64,000 bases of DNA. Origin: Zonotrichia leucophrys gambelii (taxonomy: Eukaryota; Chordata; Aves; Passeriformes; Passerellidae). The notes beneath the pieces are model-generated. The model saw only the letters and a list, made by a program, of their open reading frames with translations. It made no database searches and was not told the origin of the DNA. Shown piece after piece: positions 24,966-39,400 of the stretch. Both the position numbers and the translations under genes were made by a program. Where the stretch lies: positions 68,651,216 to 68,715,215 of the forward strand of contig NC_088171.1 in NCBI RefSeq assembly GCF_028769735.1. Direction: 5' to 3'. Positions within the stretch are counted from its first letter, which is position 1; the number at the start of each line of letters is the position of its first letter.

Positions 24966-27900
24966 TGTTTAGTAATACCAATAGGCATATAGTGTGTTGT
25001 GCAGAAGAGCTGAAGCACTGAAAGACCATTGACTTTAGCATTTCTGGGAGGAGTCTGGTTTAAAAGGATAGTTACATCGCTCTACTGGCAAATAGAAATC
25101 CTCCACAGCAAATACCAGCAAGTTGGCTGCTCAGGCATAATAAATATCTGGCTACAATACTTATTGTCTTACAAAGAGGAAGTAAAACTTCAGTTGACCA
25201 CAGGTAACCCAAGAGGAAGCCTTACTTCTATATACATAGTTATAACTGCAGTATATACTGAATGTCTAAGTTTCAAATTATGACTGTTCATGAGTAACAT
25301 TTTTTAACTTTTGGCTTCTAGTGCAGTACCATTTTTAACCTTGGCTGTTACTTCGGGAAGGGCTTTCTGGATGGAGCCATCTGGCTGTCATCAGCTACTG
25401 CTCAGTCATATGCAGTTGTGAGAATGTATCTTAGGACAGGAGAATATTCCATTCCATCTAATTTTAAGTTCATTATCCATAATACTGTAATATCTGATAA
25501 TTTCTTCCTGTTTTCTCTCATAGCTTATAGTTATTTTGATTAACTGCTTGATTTAAAACTGCACTTGTAATTCTTTACCTGTAAATGATGTCTTTTTGCA
25601 CATGTTTTATCTTTTCATCTGCTACAAACAACAATACAATATGTTTTATGTGACTGACCACCTTTAGAGTTTTGCTTGTCATAAGTGGTACAGATTCAAA
25701 AGATACTGAATAAGAGTATACATAAATCCCTTTCATATGCCAGCAGTCTGTTTCTAGCATTATCCATGGATGAATATCAGTAGTTCATAAATCCCAAGTA
25801 GTTTTTTTCTCCTCTCAGGAGTGAATGTGTATCACCGTACAAAGATAACAATTTACAAAGATTATATGGTTTTGCCTGTATATAGTTTTTTATCTAGGTG
25901 AACTCCAGTTAATACAAATTTATTAGCACTATAATTTGTGAGAATCCTGCCAGATGTACAGCATCCCATTAATTTAAATGGAGTGGCTGTACATGCACTT
26001 CGCATATGTACTTTGAGACTCATTACACAGTATTATAGTGTTTGTTTAAACTACAATTACCCACAGATTTGGTCTGAACTGAATCACATTTTTCACTGAG
26101 GGAGTTTGCAAAAATACATGTGAGAGCTTAGCAGAGGGAATGACTCCATGAATTTTTATAGAATACCTAGGCCTGGACCACTATTTCAACATATCCACAT
26201 TTTTCCTGAGTCTTGGACTTGTATCTACAATTGGTAGCTCAGGTTGATCAATAAAATGAGAGCTTTTCCCTACATAAATGTTCTACCAACTGAACCACAA
26301 TCAATGGTTTAATTTAGTGACAGTGGAGCAAATTCCTTTGTTCACCTGACTGAAAACCTCAAACCCTGCAAGGAACTGCCTTAATTCTGATTAATTTGTG
26401 TTAGATTAAAACCAAATCAAGAATATCTCCATGGGATTTTTGTAATAATTTAATTAGGTTTTAAAATATATATCTAGATAAACAGATGCAACTTTGTGAA
26501 CAAATGGGCCTAATATTACAAAATTATACTGAAGTAATTTTTCAGCTCTTCCAGCCTGTTTTCAAGAACTGCAGTTTTACCCTTAAATTTACAATAATTC
26601 TGATGAAACAGTTTTTGCTGCATGCTGATCAGCTGTTTGCATCAAACAGAGTAAGAGGAAAAAGCATGAATTAGATTTATAACCATTTACGATGTATTAG
26701 CTATTATGCTTTCAGTTTTTCATAAGTTTTAATAATTAATGTCCTGAGAATAGCAGAGGGTCCCAATTATTTTCAAAATACTTTAGTAAAAAGATGTATT
26801 TTTTTTTTCGTTTTACAATGTGACACCAAATGTAAGTGCTTCTGGCTCCAGCACTCTCCTTCTTCCTGACTTACATTCTCTGGTTTATTGCTATGCCTCT
26901 GTTTTAGCTGAGAGACAAGTTGAAAGCAATTGTCACTCCAGACAGAATCACAGATATGAAATTTCTGTCTAGTTTTAAACATGCAGACAAAAGGACTACT
27001 GAGCCCATTTGAATCCTTATATACCCCAGAGTTTGGAAATTGCACTGATTCAAATTCTAGTGAGGAAGCCTTAACAGCATGTTATTTCTTATTATTTCTT
27101 CCTCTAATTTTTCTCCCATGTAAGCATCCTTGTTCCCAAATCAGAATACTGCCCATGAACAAGTATTTCAGGGTCATTTGAGTACTCAAGGGTCATATTG
27201 GGTACTCAAGACATCCTAATTCTCCATCCTCAGACATTTACTACCATACAGTCTTTATAGACTGATGTTTATAGAAGTTAAGTATTTAAGACATCATAGG
27301 CTTCTTACCCTTGCTACTGTTGTTAGCAAGACAATTTCATGTTATGCCCTAGAAATATGTTAGAACTTTTTTCTTCATTTTTGACCTGAAGTTCTTTGAG
27401 TTGATGACATTGTTATTACTCAGGTTTTCTTCTTTCTGATGTACAACTATCTTTTAAAAGTCTTTTGGTCTTCCTTCCTCTTCAACTATTCCATTTTAGT
27501 CTGTTTTTGAACACGTGAAAACTTGCATGCAATACTGCATAAAAGGTCTTCTTGGTGCTTCATACAATGCAATTCCTGCATTTCTAGCTCTACTAGAAAT
27601 ACTTGAGACAATGAGTCCTAATACCTCATTTCAAAGCTGCTTCAAAATGGTTGCCAACAGCCACCCTCCAATAACCAATACACCAAGATATTTTTCTTCT
27701 GCTTTATTCCCTATAATGGATGGTACTTTTAAGTAGTTTGTACTGCTCTGTTATATTACTTTAAGAAAGAAAGAACTGAGTCACACAGCCCTTATAGAGA
27801 GGAAGAGACTGTTCTTCAAGCAAATACCTGGAGGAGAAATACTTCTATGAAGGCAGGGAGTGGCAGGCAGAAGAAAAGGCATGGAAAGTTCTCCAGAGCA

Positions 27901-30900
27901 GCAGAGGGGTGGGGAGATAGCTTTCTAAGGAGCAGGGAGAATAGCCAAGGCTAGAGCTCTATATCTTCTTGTTATTCTCCAAGAGAGAACCACACAGAGG
28001 TCTGGCAACCCAGAAAGCCACTCAATGGACTGAAATCACAACTAGAAAGAAGGATCCAGATGACGAAATTTCTGTGGGCAGGAGGCAGGTTGTTTATAAA
28101 TTCATTCTTCTCTGCCAGCTCACCAAGCCACTGGACTTTCTTTGTATAAAACACAAACTGTTTTAGTGTACATACAAATTAAACCTGGTCTTTTGAGAAT
28201 GAAAGTATCTTATTTTTTGACTTTGAAGAGCTCATTATAAGAAGTATGTTTAGGCAGACCGACTACAAAGTTCTGCCTGGGTTAAAAGACCATGCATGCA
28301 TGACATCATGCTGCTCAATCCCTACCATTTCTGCATCTTGTTCTTAAGCCAAAAATTATTAAGGAGTGTAGGACAAGTCTCAAGACTGTCCTGTGAGGAA
28401 GTGTCAGCAGATTGCCATCTCTGTCTAGAGAACTTCTCTTTTCATACATTGAAGTCTCTGCTAGTCAGCACTCATCGACCTGATCAGTTCTTGCGGAGAT
28501 CCTCGTAATTTCCACTTCAGTAATAATTTGCCTTGGCACTATAATAGGTGCTGCTCTAACGTGTATGAAAATTCAGGCTATCTCATTGTCCCTCTGTAAA
28601 AGGTCAATTATCTTACCCAAAAAGATTACAGTCTGAGACCATCTTTATTTGATAAAGCCAGGATTATCCCATTTTGCATTTCCCTTCAAGGCTTCAATTA
28701 TTTTTTCTTTTAAATATTTTCTAACACTTTACACAATGCTGCATTCAAATTAAAAGACTCAGTTATTCATGTGATTTCTCTTTTCCCATTTTTGTAGAAT
28801 GTAAAAATGAAGGGAGATGGAGAGTATATTGATATGAATACATTTATTCTGTCAAAAAGGCCTGAATTTGTATTCAGTTGAGAAGAGCCACCTTCTATCA
28901 ATTTTTTGGCTTCTTTTTTAGGTATAATAAATACACTGCAATCAAGGTTTCCAAGGTTGCCAAATCTTCACCTTTGCAAGAGCTGCCCACCTATATGCAA
29001 GGTTCATAATAAATATAAAAGATTTCATAAAGAACTTCATTTCAGCAAAGCCTCATTTTTCAACAGAATACCGTGTCAAAAATATTAATCAGACCTAGCC
29101 ATAGATTTCTTTTCTGATACAGTCTTTTCCATCATCTCTGTGGTCTTCATGACAAGCTTAATTGGCTAAATTTAAGATATTTGAGTTCTCATACTGTGCC
29201 CATATCCTCGCTTTCTAAGCTATTGCTTAATCTTTTCTGTTTTGGGTAGACATAGGTTAATGTCACTGGTACATTATGTAAGACGATTTTATGGGGTAGT
29301 ATTTCATTAGAAGACAAATATTTAAGAATCTTACTGGCTATGAATTATTTTTATTTTGGTAATATTCACAGTGATTGATGAGTAATTTAAGATGTATTGT
29401 CATAATTTTATAAGCATGTTGTTTTCAAAGCACTTTTCAATATGCTCAAGTTCAAAGAGAATTAATGGTGAGTGCAGAAAAGTGGTTAGAGACCTCTTAT
29501 TTTTTATTTCAATGAATATTTGGTGATGTATTTATCACGCTGTTCAAAATGTTTATCAGATTGTGAATAGATCCATGTACAAATATAACTTCACATATTT
29601 TTAGCACAGGAGGGAATACTGTAAGGCACAATATTGCCCTACTGATTCCCTGTGCCACAAAAGGCTACAAGTATCAAAATTAATTCTTACTTCAAATCCA
29701 AGAGCATACTTCCTTTGAAAATTTCCAGTGACACATCTCTTACAATTCTTTCTTAGATGTTCGGGTACTGATTTTTCTTATCCCAAGACATTTTCAGTTT
29801 ATTTCTAGCTGTGACTTTCAACATCAGATCGTCTTACATTTCATTTATCATGTTTAAGAGCTGCCTTCTAGTGTATGTTTTTCACAGGCACCAATCAAAT
29901 CACCTGTGCACTTCTGCATTAGTGAGCTTTTCTCCTTTTCTCACTGTCTTTCTTTAATCATCTGCATCTCTTCCAAAGTGACTATTTAACATTTTTCTCA
30001 AGAGCATATTTTGAATAGAAAGCATTTGGTAGACAGTGTACCAATGATTACAACAGTGCTAAGTCCATTAGCCACGGCATCAAACTACAGAGATTTTTTT
30101 CAGTTTAGTATTACTTCTACCAGGTAACTTTTTCAGTAATTACCTTCCATATTAGGGTCCCACCTCCTTAAGGGGCCTATATCCTTTCTTAAAAGCCCAT
30201 ATCCCTTAAGATGTCTGTGCTGAAACACAAACGTTTGGTTTCCTTGAAGCTGGTTACCAAACAATTCATGTCACTCTCTTGATGTTCTGTCTTTATTATA
30301 ACTGAGCACTCCTCCACAGCTTCTGAAATGAGCAATTTTTATCAGTAACCACTTGATGATGATTTGCCTTTTATAGTAAATATTTTTAAATCCATTTGTA
30401 GCCTATAATATCAAATCTTACTTGGGTTGCATCTGCAGTTAATGAGCAATGAAAGTTCATACAATGAATCAACAAATTGGTCAAGACAGCAGCCTGCATG
30501 AAAATGTGTTTTGGGTGAATTTGTACTTTGTGTAACAAAATTTGGCAGGCTGCGACCAAATCCTCTAGTGCACTGCTTCTGCTCAGTGAATCCAGGCTGA
30601 ATTTTAAAATTTGAGTGAATATTATGCTTTAAAAATGTATCCATATTTTCAGAGAAAGCAATCACTGCACTAAAAAAAGATCAGGTCATTTTGAGATTGT
30701 GAACATTTCTGCAGATAGCAATAGCTGTACAAAAACTCTTACTTTCCCAGTAATAAAAACCAATGACTTGAAGGACCAAAATCCAGTGGGTTTGAAGATA
30801 TTTCAGCAGATAAAATCTCTATTTGTATGTTTCAGAGGTGCAGAGAACCTGGAATGGGTGTGGTGGAGGTGAGAGCACCAGCCTCAGGAACCAGTAGAAC

Positions 30901-33900
30901 CAGTTCTCTCTATGGCCTGGGAAATCCTGCCTTCAAAGACATGAGTTGACTGCTTTTACTAAAATATCCAGCTCCCATTCAGGTAAAATTCAGGCTATAA
31001 ATCACTATCTACTGGGGCCTACCTGGATGTAGGCCATTTTCGTGAAAGCACACCTACTCCTACCATATGACAACAGAATTTGACTAGCATGCCTTGGATA
31101 TTTCTCAAAGCGTGAAGCCAAAGTGAGCCACAGTAAACCTTTTTTTTTTCTTCTTTTTATACTGTAGAGTTGTTGTTTTAACTGGGAATCATCTCCTACC
31201 AACATGTGTCTCATCCCAATCACAGTTCCATTGTTAAGTGCACTGTCCAGGTCTTCCACTAACTGCTGACGTTGGAACCTCTGGCATTGATCCTGCTGTT
31301 TAGGTTCTCTCCATTTGTCCTTCAGAGAGAGACTGATTTCACAATGTGTACGCTTTTTATACACAGTGGAAGAAATATTCTTTTTAAAAAATTAATAGCC
31401 TCATAAATTAGGCTTATAAAGAGTAGAGAGAAGCACCTCATTTTGAAGCTGTACCATTTAACCATGTAGAATGCCAAATGAAACCAAATGTGTGTTCTTT
31501 TTTTTGAGTGGACTATGTAAGCTGCAATTAGGGTCCTGTATTCATTGCTAATGAAGGAGATATTAAAAGAAATTATGTCCAGCTTTACAATCTGAATTTT
31601 AGTGACAAGTGTTTTCTCTATGTTGATCTAAATATGTAGATCAATTTGACACTGACAATATAGCCAACATATGCTTTTTTTCATGTTTTATTTGGTTTAC
31701 TATCTCTTATCTTTGTATCTCATAAAAATAAGTGCTGTGCTTAAAGAAGGTGCTTGAAAGGCAAAGAAAGGGAGCCATTAAACCCAGTGATGACGTATGA
31801 AAGGAATAGTCCATAAGTCATTGCACATGATATTCAGGTCAGGATAGACTGACCTGAACAGCTAACCACTTATTAATTATGTATTCATTTCCAGCAGTCG
31901 TTGGATTGTTGATGGATTCTCTCTTCACACCTAAGTTTTTACGGTTACCTCTTGTATTCGTCCATGCTGATGGCAGCCATTCACAAATAAGATAGGGGAT
32001 CTATCCTACAGTAATGTCCTCCATGGGGCTTCTTCAGATTGCTGTGATATTTAAAATGGCACATTTTGTTTTAAATGACAGAGACAATTTGTCAGGGAAA
32101 TCCTTAAAGACTGGCTGTTAAGATAATTCACAGAGCAACCAAATTAATCAATCTGATCCCACATTATAAGAGGGCAAAAAATTACTGTAAAGGTAAATCT
32201 CAGATGTAGGAAAAAATTGCTGTATTATTTAAGACCTCAAAAAAATTACTGAAAGAAAATATTCTCCACCCAAGATTGAAAAAGGAGAAATAGGTCAGCT
32301 ATAGACTGTAGGTTTGAAAGAGATGAGCTACAAAAGAAATTTAGGACAAGAGGCTATTGCATCAGACAGAGGAAGGAAAGGGCAGTTGATAAGCAGAGTG
32401 TGCAGTAGGGCAGCAGAAATATTAAGGACCAAGAAAAATCCCTTTCTCTTTTTCATCAATTTGTTTCACACTTAAGTCATCATCGACTGCATGGCTGGGA
32501 ATGCATAAGTGTGAGCTTACTTTCTTCTAAATTGTCAACAGAAAGAGACTTAAAAGATGAATCTGAATTCTCCTTTAAGGCACCTGAAAAACAGACCCAT
32601 TATATCTTGATTCATATGGAACAACTCACTAGGCTGACACCCACTCATTTTCTTTCAATCACAATGCAGGGGAGTTTCCTGTTTAATTGCTTCTCAGATG
32701 GTCATAATTTTGGTAGGTTCATCCTTTCATCTTCCTGATCACCATGAATTCAATATTAGAAAACATCTACCAATTAGGAGTTGCTGTATGGTGTGTACAG
32801 CGAACAGTGCAGCTGGATCAACAAGAAAGCAGAAATTATAAACACAAAGTGACAGAATATGGAGAAACTGCTCAGGTAAAAACAAAAAAGAAATCCCATC
32901 TTTACTGAATTAAAGGAGATGGAGGTAGCATATACACTGTAAGATGTTCACACAGGAAATCTAAAGACAGAAGAAGATTTAGAGTAAAGAAACTCAATAC
33001 AATCAACATCTACTGATGCTAAAGAAATGAAGATATATTGTCAGTTGGGAATCCTTAAAAAAAAAAACCCAAATCTGTTGAAAATAACCAAAATTAGGTG
33101 ATAGAGTAACACTTTGCCTTACTAGTCCCTATAATTCAGTAACTGTTCTGGTTCCACATAAGGATATGGACATTCATTTATAAACAAAAGAGATAGCAAA
33201 TTAATGTAAATTTAGAGACCTATTTCAAATGATCGATGTCAATTACCACAAAATCATGGATGTGTCTAACACAGGTGGCAACATGTAGAATGACAGTTTT
33301 AGCCATAATAAGGCACATCCTGTACAATGCTCCTCACAGTACAAAATTGTTTTTCCAGACAGCTTTCTATTCCACATAGAAAATATTTTCCATGAGTCAT
33401 TTTTTTAAAATGTAAAAGAGAATTAACTTTGGTTGTTCTCATATCCTTTTATGTTTGCTGTCTAAGAACATTTAGGTGATATAATATCTGCAGAAAGTGA
33501 ATTTTAAAAGCAGTCTCCTCATGCTCTGTTCTTTGCTGTACATAAAACTCTCCAGTATCCTCCATGCTCACCTAGTTACTGTGTTGAAGATTAATATGAT
33601 GCTCAGAAAGTGCATAGTAATTGATAGAAAGCAGGCAGTTACTGCAGAGCTCAAGGCCTGCCTTCTCTGTGTCCTAAAATCCATACAAATCCCTAGCTGA
33701 ATCATATGTTATTAATCTCTTACCTACCAAATGCTTTTCTGCAGCACTAGCCTTTCCTGTTAAGAGTACTAAGGACATTCCACATTTCCACAATCCAGGA
33801 ATAAAGAGAGGCTATTATTCAGACCCTTGTAATTGAGATAGCTGAACAAGGAGCATCTGACCCTCTCTTATTACTTCATGACAAAGATGACTTTGACAAA

Positions 33901-35231
33901 ATATCTGAAGATGTCACTGAGGTATAAAAGTGTTAAATAAAGTGAGCATGCACGGTTGGTCACTGAGAACAAGGGAAGCTGAAAATAGACCCTCCTTGTG
34001 AAAAGAAGCATCACAGACTTCAGAAACAGCACCAGAAAGGGTACAATTGAGACAAAATGAAACTGGGGGAAGATCAGGGAGAAAGAGCTTGAGAATTGTG
34101 ATCTTTCAGAGGGAGTGCATAAAAAGGAGCTGTGGTGTTAGCTGATTAGGGAGAGCTGTAACAACAGTAGTGAACATTCAAGGTGTAGCCTGACATGTAG
34201 CCTGACTACTCTAGGAGAAGGAGCTCGTGAGGGAGGGCAAGAGATCTTTTTGCCTTTTGACAGGTTTCTCATTAGCTAATGCTGGCAACTAGCTTCAATC
34301 AAAATATTTCAAGGGTTTTACGTGTCATCCAAGCCTATTAAAGGACCAGTTGCTCACATGAAGAGGGTCTTGAACGAGTTTTATCCACCCGCAATGTTTA
34401 CAATCTCTCTCCACCAGAATTTGGCATGAAAGTTGCACAATATTTCTCGAGCATATCTAATGGTTCATTGCATGACACTGCCCGCATCTCTGGAGCTGAA
34501 TCTGGCTGTCTTCTGACCTTGTGCTCAGCTCATCTACCTCATTAAAATGGGATAAAATGAAGTTAGCAAAACCCAAACCAAAATTCTTGCTTGTTTAGGG
34601 ACATGAATTGGCTCAGTCTCCATCTGGAGGAATGCCAGAGCCAGAGAAAAAGAGGGAATGAGACATGCAATAAAGAGTGTGTTGGAGAGAAAGGGGCAAG
34701 TGGAACTGATACATTTTGTGACAGATGTACTGTGAAAATTCACCTTTAGAAAAGAGGACAGTTACTGTTCCTATGCACCAAATACCTTGATTTGGTTTTA
34801 AGATTTTAAACAGAGATAATTTCATCGTTAAAAAAACCTAGAAGATTCAGCTATGATATATAAAAAAAAGTGGTGGTAATTTTCCATGATGTGCTTTAAG
34901 AACTTGATGGAAAAGAGGACAAAATTCAACACATGAAAACTATCACTGAAGTCAGAAACTGGTTTACACTATTTTTGTTCTGGAAATTTTTAAACCTAAA
35001 AAGGACAACAGGATGTTTTGTTTTATGAAAAGGTTTGAAAGAATTCCAGTATAACTACAAGAGACAATCCCTCCCTGCAAAGACAACGAAAACAAGATGA
35101 CATGAAGTACTTTAAAAGATGGGTTATTAAAATTCAGTTCTCAGTTAACTGTCAAAATGTAAAGGGTAAGCCCACCATTTTGGCTTCCTTTATAAGTATC
35201 TTTTTCTTTTCTTTAGGTCGCCTTTACTTTA
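24966..35231. other. Unannotated DNA
   Basis: About 10 kb of AT-rich, CpG-poor sequence. No interspersed repeat could be recognised. The longest frame is 119 codons (31005-31364, minus), discussed among the findings. A T11 run lies at about 31140-31149 and an A-run near 33057-33067. Nothing supports a gene. Confidence 0.6.
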
Positions 35232-35248
35232 CCAGCAGAGGGAGCAGG
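35232..35248 (+). promoter_or_regulatory. CTCF-like core motif
   Basis: The sequence ccagcagagggagcagg fits the vertebrate CTCF core (CCASYAGRKGGCRSY) at 13 of 15 positions. The two departures are an A at the usually fixed C after the G run and an A at the final position. CTCF binds such sites to organise chromatin loops. It lies just after a pyrimidine-rich cttttcttttctttag, so an alternative reading is a splice acceptor, but no exon can be shown. A single weak motif match has a high chance rate. Confidence 0.25.
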
Positions 35249-36390
35249 TGGAAGAACAAATGAAAAGGAGCTGACTTCAATTAAACTTTGATCTTTGCTC
35301 TTTGTTTCAGACAGGGAAAACAAGGACCAGTTTCATCAGCTGCTGATAGCGGGCCAGATTACCCACAGCACAAATACACTTGTTTTGCCTGTGTTCTCCC
35401 TTCTTCCTCTTACAGTTCCTGGCAGTAAAGTCATACTAGAAAGCCTGACAGTTCCACCAGTCCTGTCTTATTTTCATCCCCGTGGACTGGAAATACTTAG
35501 CGGAAAATTGAGGCAGAATTCTAATGGATGACATTTTAAATTCAGCTGCACACTACTCACAGCCTGTCCTATAGCTTGCAGCAATTTCACTGCATCTTAA
35601 CCACTTTTCTAGAACGGGGCTCTACTGTAAATCTGGAAACATCCAGACAATTTGTGTAAAATGAGAAGTCTTAAGGAAATTTATGTCTGAATGATGCAGT
35701 GCTAGTTTTCATCTATTGGAGAAGTTTTTCAGTTCACCCGCATCACATTAGGGGATTTTGTAAGCTGAAGTCTTGTTCAAAATAGTGGTTTTAAGCCATT
35801 AAATATTTGTCGGAGAAGGTTCATGTTCTCTTACAAACACCTAATTTTCTTCCCACCTCTCATTTCTGCCTATTCACAGTTAGCTTCCTTTGCATCATTT
35901 CTGAATACAAAATGGACTTTATATCTAATAATGAAATTAGGTCAAGTAAAATCTCTTACTGTGCATCAAAAATCCTGCAATTTTTTTTCTGTTTCAGAAA
36001 AACTCAGCCTTTAGAAAGAGGGAGACTAACACTCTTTCTTTTTGAGAGATTTATAGTCTGGCAACATGAGGTTTTTTTCCTTTAAAATACAAGTAAATGT
36101 ATAGGACATGCAAAAGGTAATTTAGAAGGATCAGGCACTGTTCTGCCCTCAGTAAGGAGAAGGAGGTCCAGTGGGATCAGGCCAGAGAGAAATTCCTAAT
36201 AAAATCTTACAGAAGCAGTTTAGAACCATCAAGAAGTATATAGACTTCTCTCGGTCCAAACTGAGATTTCTGCTTATTTTTCTTTTTTTTAAACTCAGAC
36301 CTGTGGGACTTTGAGCAAGAAATAATTATTCCATAGAGACTAAAGGTGAGAACTAAATAGGTCTGAAAATAACGCTGTTTTCATTAGATC
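35249..36390. other. Unannotated DNA
   Basis: No gene or repeat is recognised. Open frames reach 92 codons (35807-36085, plus) without any recognisable motif. Confidence 0.55.
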
Positions 36391-36497
36391 AAATGTGAGT
36401 TTAAAATGTGAGTATAAAAAAGTAACCACTGATCAGTTCAGTGGTTCTATAAAAATGTTCACAAATGTGAGTATAAAAAAGTAACCACTGATCAGTT
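36391..36497. repeat. Imperfect tandem duplication, 59-bp period, with hairpin
   Basis: A 35-bp block starting aaatgtgagtataaaaaagt is identical at 36404-36438 and 36463-36497. A shorter third piece, aaatgtgagt, sits at 36391-36400. In the first copy the sequence forms a perfect 9-bp stem with a 5-base loop (aaccactga at 36424-36432, tcagtggtt at 36438-36446). Identity of the long block points to a fairly recent duplication. No function is implied. Confidence 0.9.
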
Positions 36498-39400
36498 TCT
36501 GAAATTCTGACTAGCACTTTACAAAAATGATTCACCACATGGCACAGAGGAAATGAATGGGTGGCTTTGTAACGACTCCCACAGCAGAGCCATAGCTGTG
36601 GTTTATCTGTCCTCAACCAGAGGCGATAAACAGGGCTTTGAAGACAAAGAGCAGTGTCAAAGCCCTTACCTCCGTTGCTGTACCTTAAGAAGCCCACAGA
36701 ATCATCAAGAAAACTCTCAGTTTTGAGCTGGTAAGCAGTTTTTTAGAGAACGTTCCAAGGCATTACAAACAACTGGAAGAAGAATCTTTAAATCTGCTCT
36801 CAAAATGGAAAAAGCTGTGCAGAGCTACAGCAGACATTTGCCTGTCTTCATCATATAAAACTATTTCAGGCTATATTTGATAAGATGTTTGATGAGGTCA
36901 TGAATGATAGAGCTCATGCTAATCAGGTTAGATTTATTTTCTAAAAGATAGAAATAAAGCCATTTCCTGACTAATATTAATGTCCCATCTATGCTACAGA
37001 GTTCCTTTGAGGTCATTTTTCTCTTAACAGAAGGTTTTGATGGACAGACCTAGCTGTACATTGAGAATATTACCTAGCCCAGTAGTTGACAAGTTCAGTC
37101 CAGTTTTTGGCTCATCAATAGTTTCTCATGGAAGGGAAGATCCCTGAAGAGTGAATTCAAATTGACTGACAACAGACTCACTTTAGTTGCCTTTATTGGA
37201 CACGGAGAAGTACCTGACCATGGGCTGAAAATCCCTAAAATATCCATGATCATACATACCCACATGTGAAATACTTCAAAGTGTAATCCCCTTCAACCTT
37301 TTTTTTACCCTCTTCCAAGGAACTATTCAGGAGTGTCTCTTTACCCTCAGTCTGTCAGGACAATATTTTTGAGGAATAAGTGGACTCAAGACAAGAGCTC
37401 AGAAGATAAAATTCCTTTTGCATGCAAATGATATCCTCTTACTTGGTAAAATCCCAGATCAGTCTAATCTTCTCTGTATTCTCTGTTTATAAAATAAATT
37501 AGAATAAACTGAAAGGACTGATCATCTCATTAAGTTGGAAGCACTCCCTCTCCAGTGCCATTCAGAGGGGAACAAAGGAACTTCAAACATCGACATCCAG
37601 TTTCCAAAGGAAATTCACAGTCAAGGTTAAACTAGCCCTATTACTTATGCAGTTAGTAAGTGACTTAGATGATGAGTGCTACCTCTTTCATATGGAAAAG
37701 ATAATTTATATAAAATAATTTATTTGTAATTTAAAAGTAGGCTGGCTGCCCTGGTATTTTGTTTATTTTAAACTCCCTCTCTGTCCATATTCCTGATATT
37801 TATTTTAATAAAACTAACACGTTGAGATTTTCCTGGTGAGACATTGGGAGCCAGAAATGCTCTACAAGCCCTGTAGAGGGCTCTGAGTGGATTGTCAGCA
37901 AAAGGCCAGAGATAAAACTGGGATTACTGGTGTCTCCTCTAAATCACTGTTTAGGATCCATATAATTAGACCATATGTTAATGCCACATACATCAATACT
38001 CAACAATGTGTCTTGATGTGTAGATTAGAGAAAGCATGCAAGAGCTCAAAAACTGATACTTCTGCTGGGCAATTCCTCAAATACCTTGGTCCTTACACTC
38101 AGACCCCACTGCAAAAGCCAGGTGGCACCTCTGTAAGAGAGGCAATTACCATGCTGTGATATTGCTTCTTTTTTGTTACAAAGCATGAGGATATCTCATC
38201 CTTCAATGGATCTTGTCCATCTTTCCATTGCAGAGATAGAGGATTTTCACTATGACTGGGGTGTGTACAATCTTCCCTTGAGAGTCCACAGTGAAAACTA
38301 AGGAAAGAGGTAAAATGTGATACTGTCCTGCAGCTGACTTCTACCTACCAACATAGCACAGCTCACTGGTTCTGCAATGAAATGGCCTGAAATAGCTCAC
38401 TTAAATTGTGTTAATTCTAGCTTATTTTTTCAACTACTGCTCAGAAGTCTTGATGAATGTTACTCAGCAAACCTTAAACTCAAAGAACTACCTCTAGGCT
38501 ATGAAATAGTGTCAGCTCTTTTAAATATGTACATCAATGATGTCCCTGAAACTTGATCTTGTAAGTAGTCTGAGTATTAATTTTTAGGACTTTTCTGACC
38601 TTGAGCATAACTTGAAAGATGATTCAGCAGTTACACTGTCAAATTGGCAGTTGCAGTTGAATGCTTTGCTACTGTAATTTCTCCTGTAGTTCAGGTTTAG
38701 TTTCTCAGTGGAATACAGTCCACATCTGGTCTATCTCAGAGTTTCCCTTAGTAGGTTTCTGACTTTCCCTATCTGTCTGATAACACTTGCTGTCAATGTC
38801 AGAACCTGCCCCAAGCTATTGACAATTTTTTGGACCTACCATGCACAATCTTCAAATATTATCTACCATTTTGCTATTCAGAAAGGAGTGTAGTTTTCTA
38901 ATTTTGACTTCTTCACCACATGTTACCTTAGCCAAGATGCAGGTAACCACACCCAGTATTTTACTCACACTGATTAATAATATCTTACGGCATTTCTATT
39001 CTGAAAGCTCTGGAGACAAAAGAGTCATAGCTATCAAAACCTTGCCTGACCTTCTGTTTTATTTGAAACTCTCCCTTTAGCCCTCTGTTTAGTTTGACTT
39101 GCTTGATATTCTGACATCTCATATGGTCAGCCCTGTTACTCTGGCATTTCAACAGCAGAAAACACATTTTGACAGCCACATTTTATGCTGGGATCTTCCT
39201 AAAACATTTCCAGATTGCTTGAAGCTAGAATGTTGCAACCAGATTATGTTACAGCATAAGGAGAATCTGAACTGTGGGTGCAGGCTATGATTCATAACAT
39301 ACAACATAAATTTCCTAATCAGATGAGGTCTAAGTGCATCAGATTCTGTCTCTGAAAATGCTGACATTTAATATTGATGAAACTTACATATACTAGTATC

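Noticed and set aside
36391..36497. CRISPR array
   Set aside because: Only two full repeat copies with a single spacer-like gap in animal nuclear DNA; it is a simple tandem duplication.
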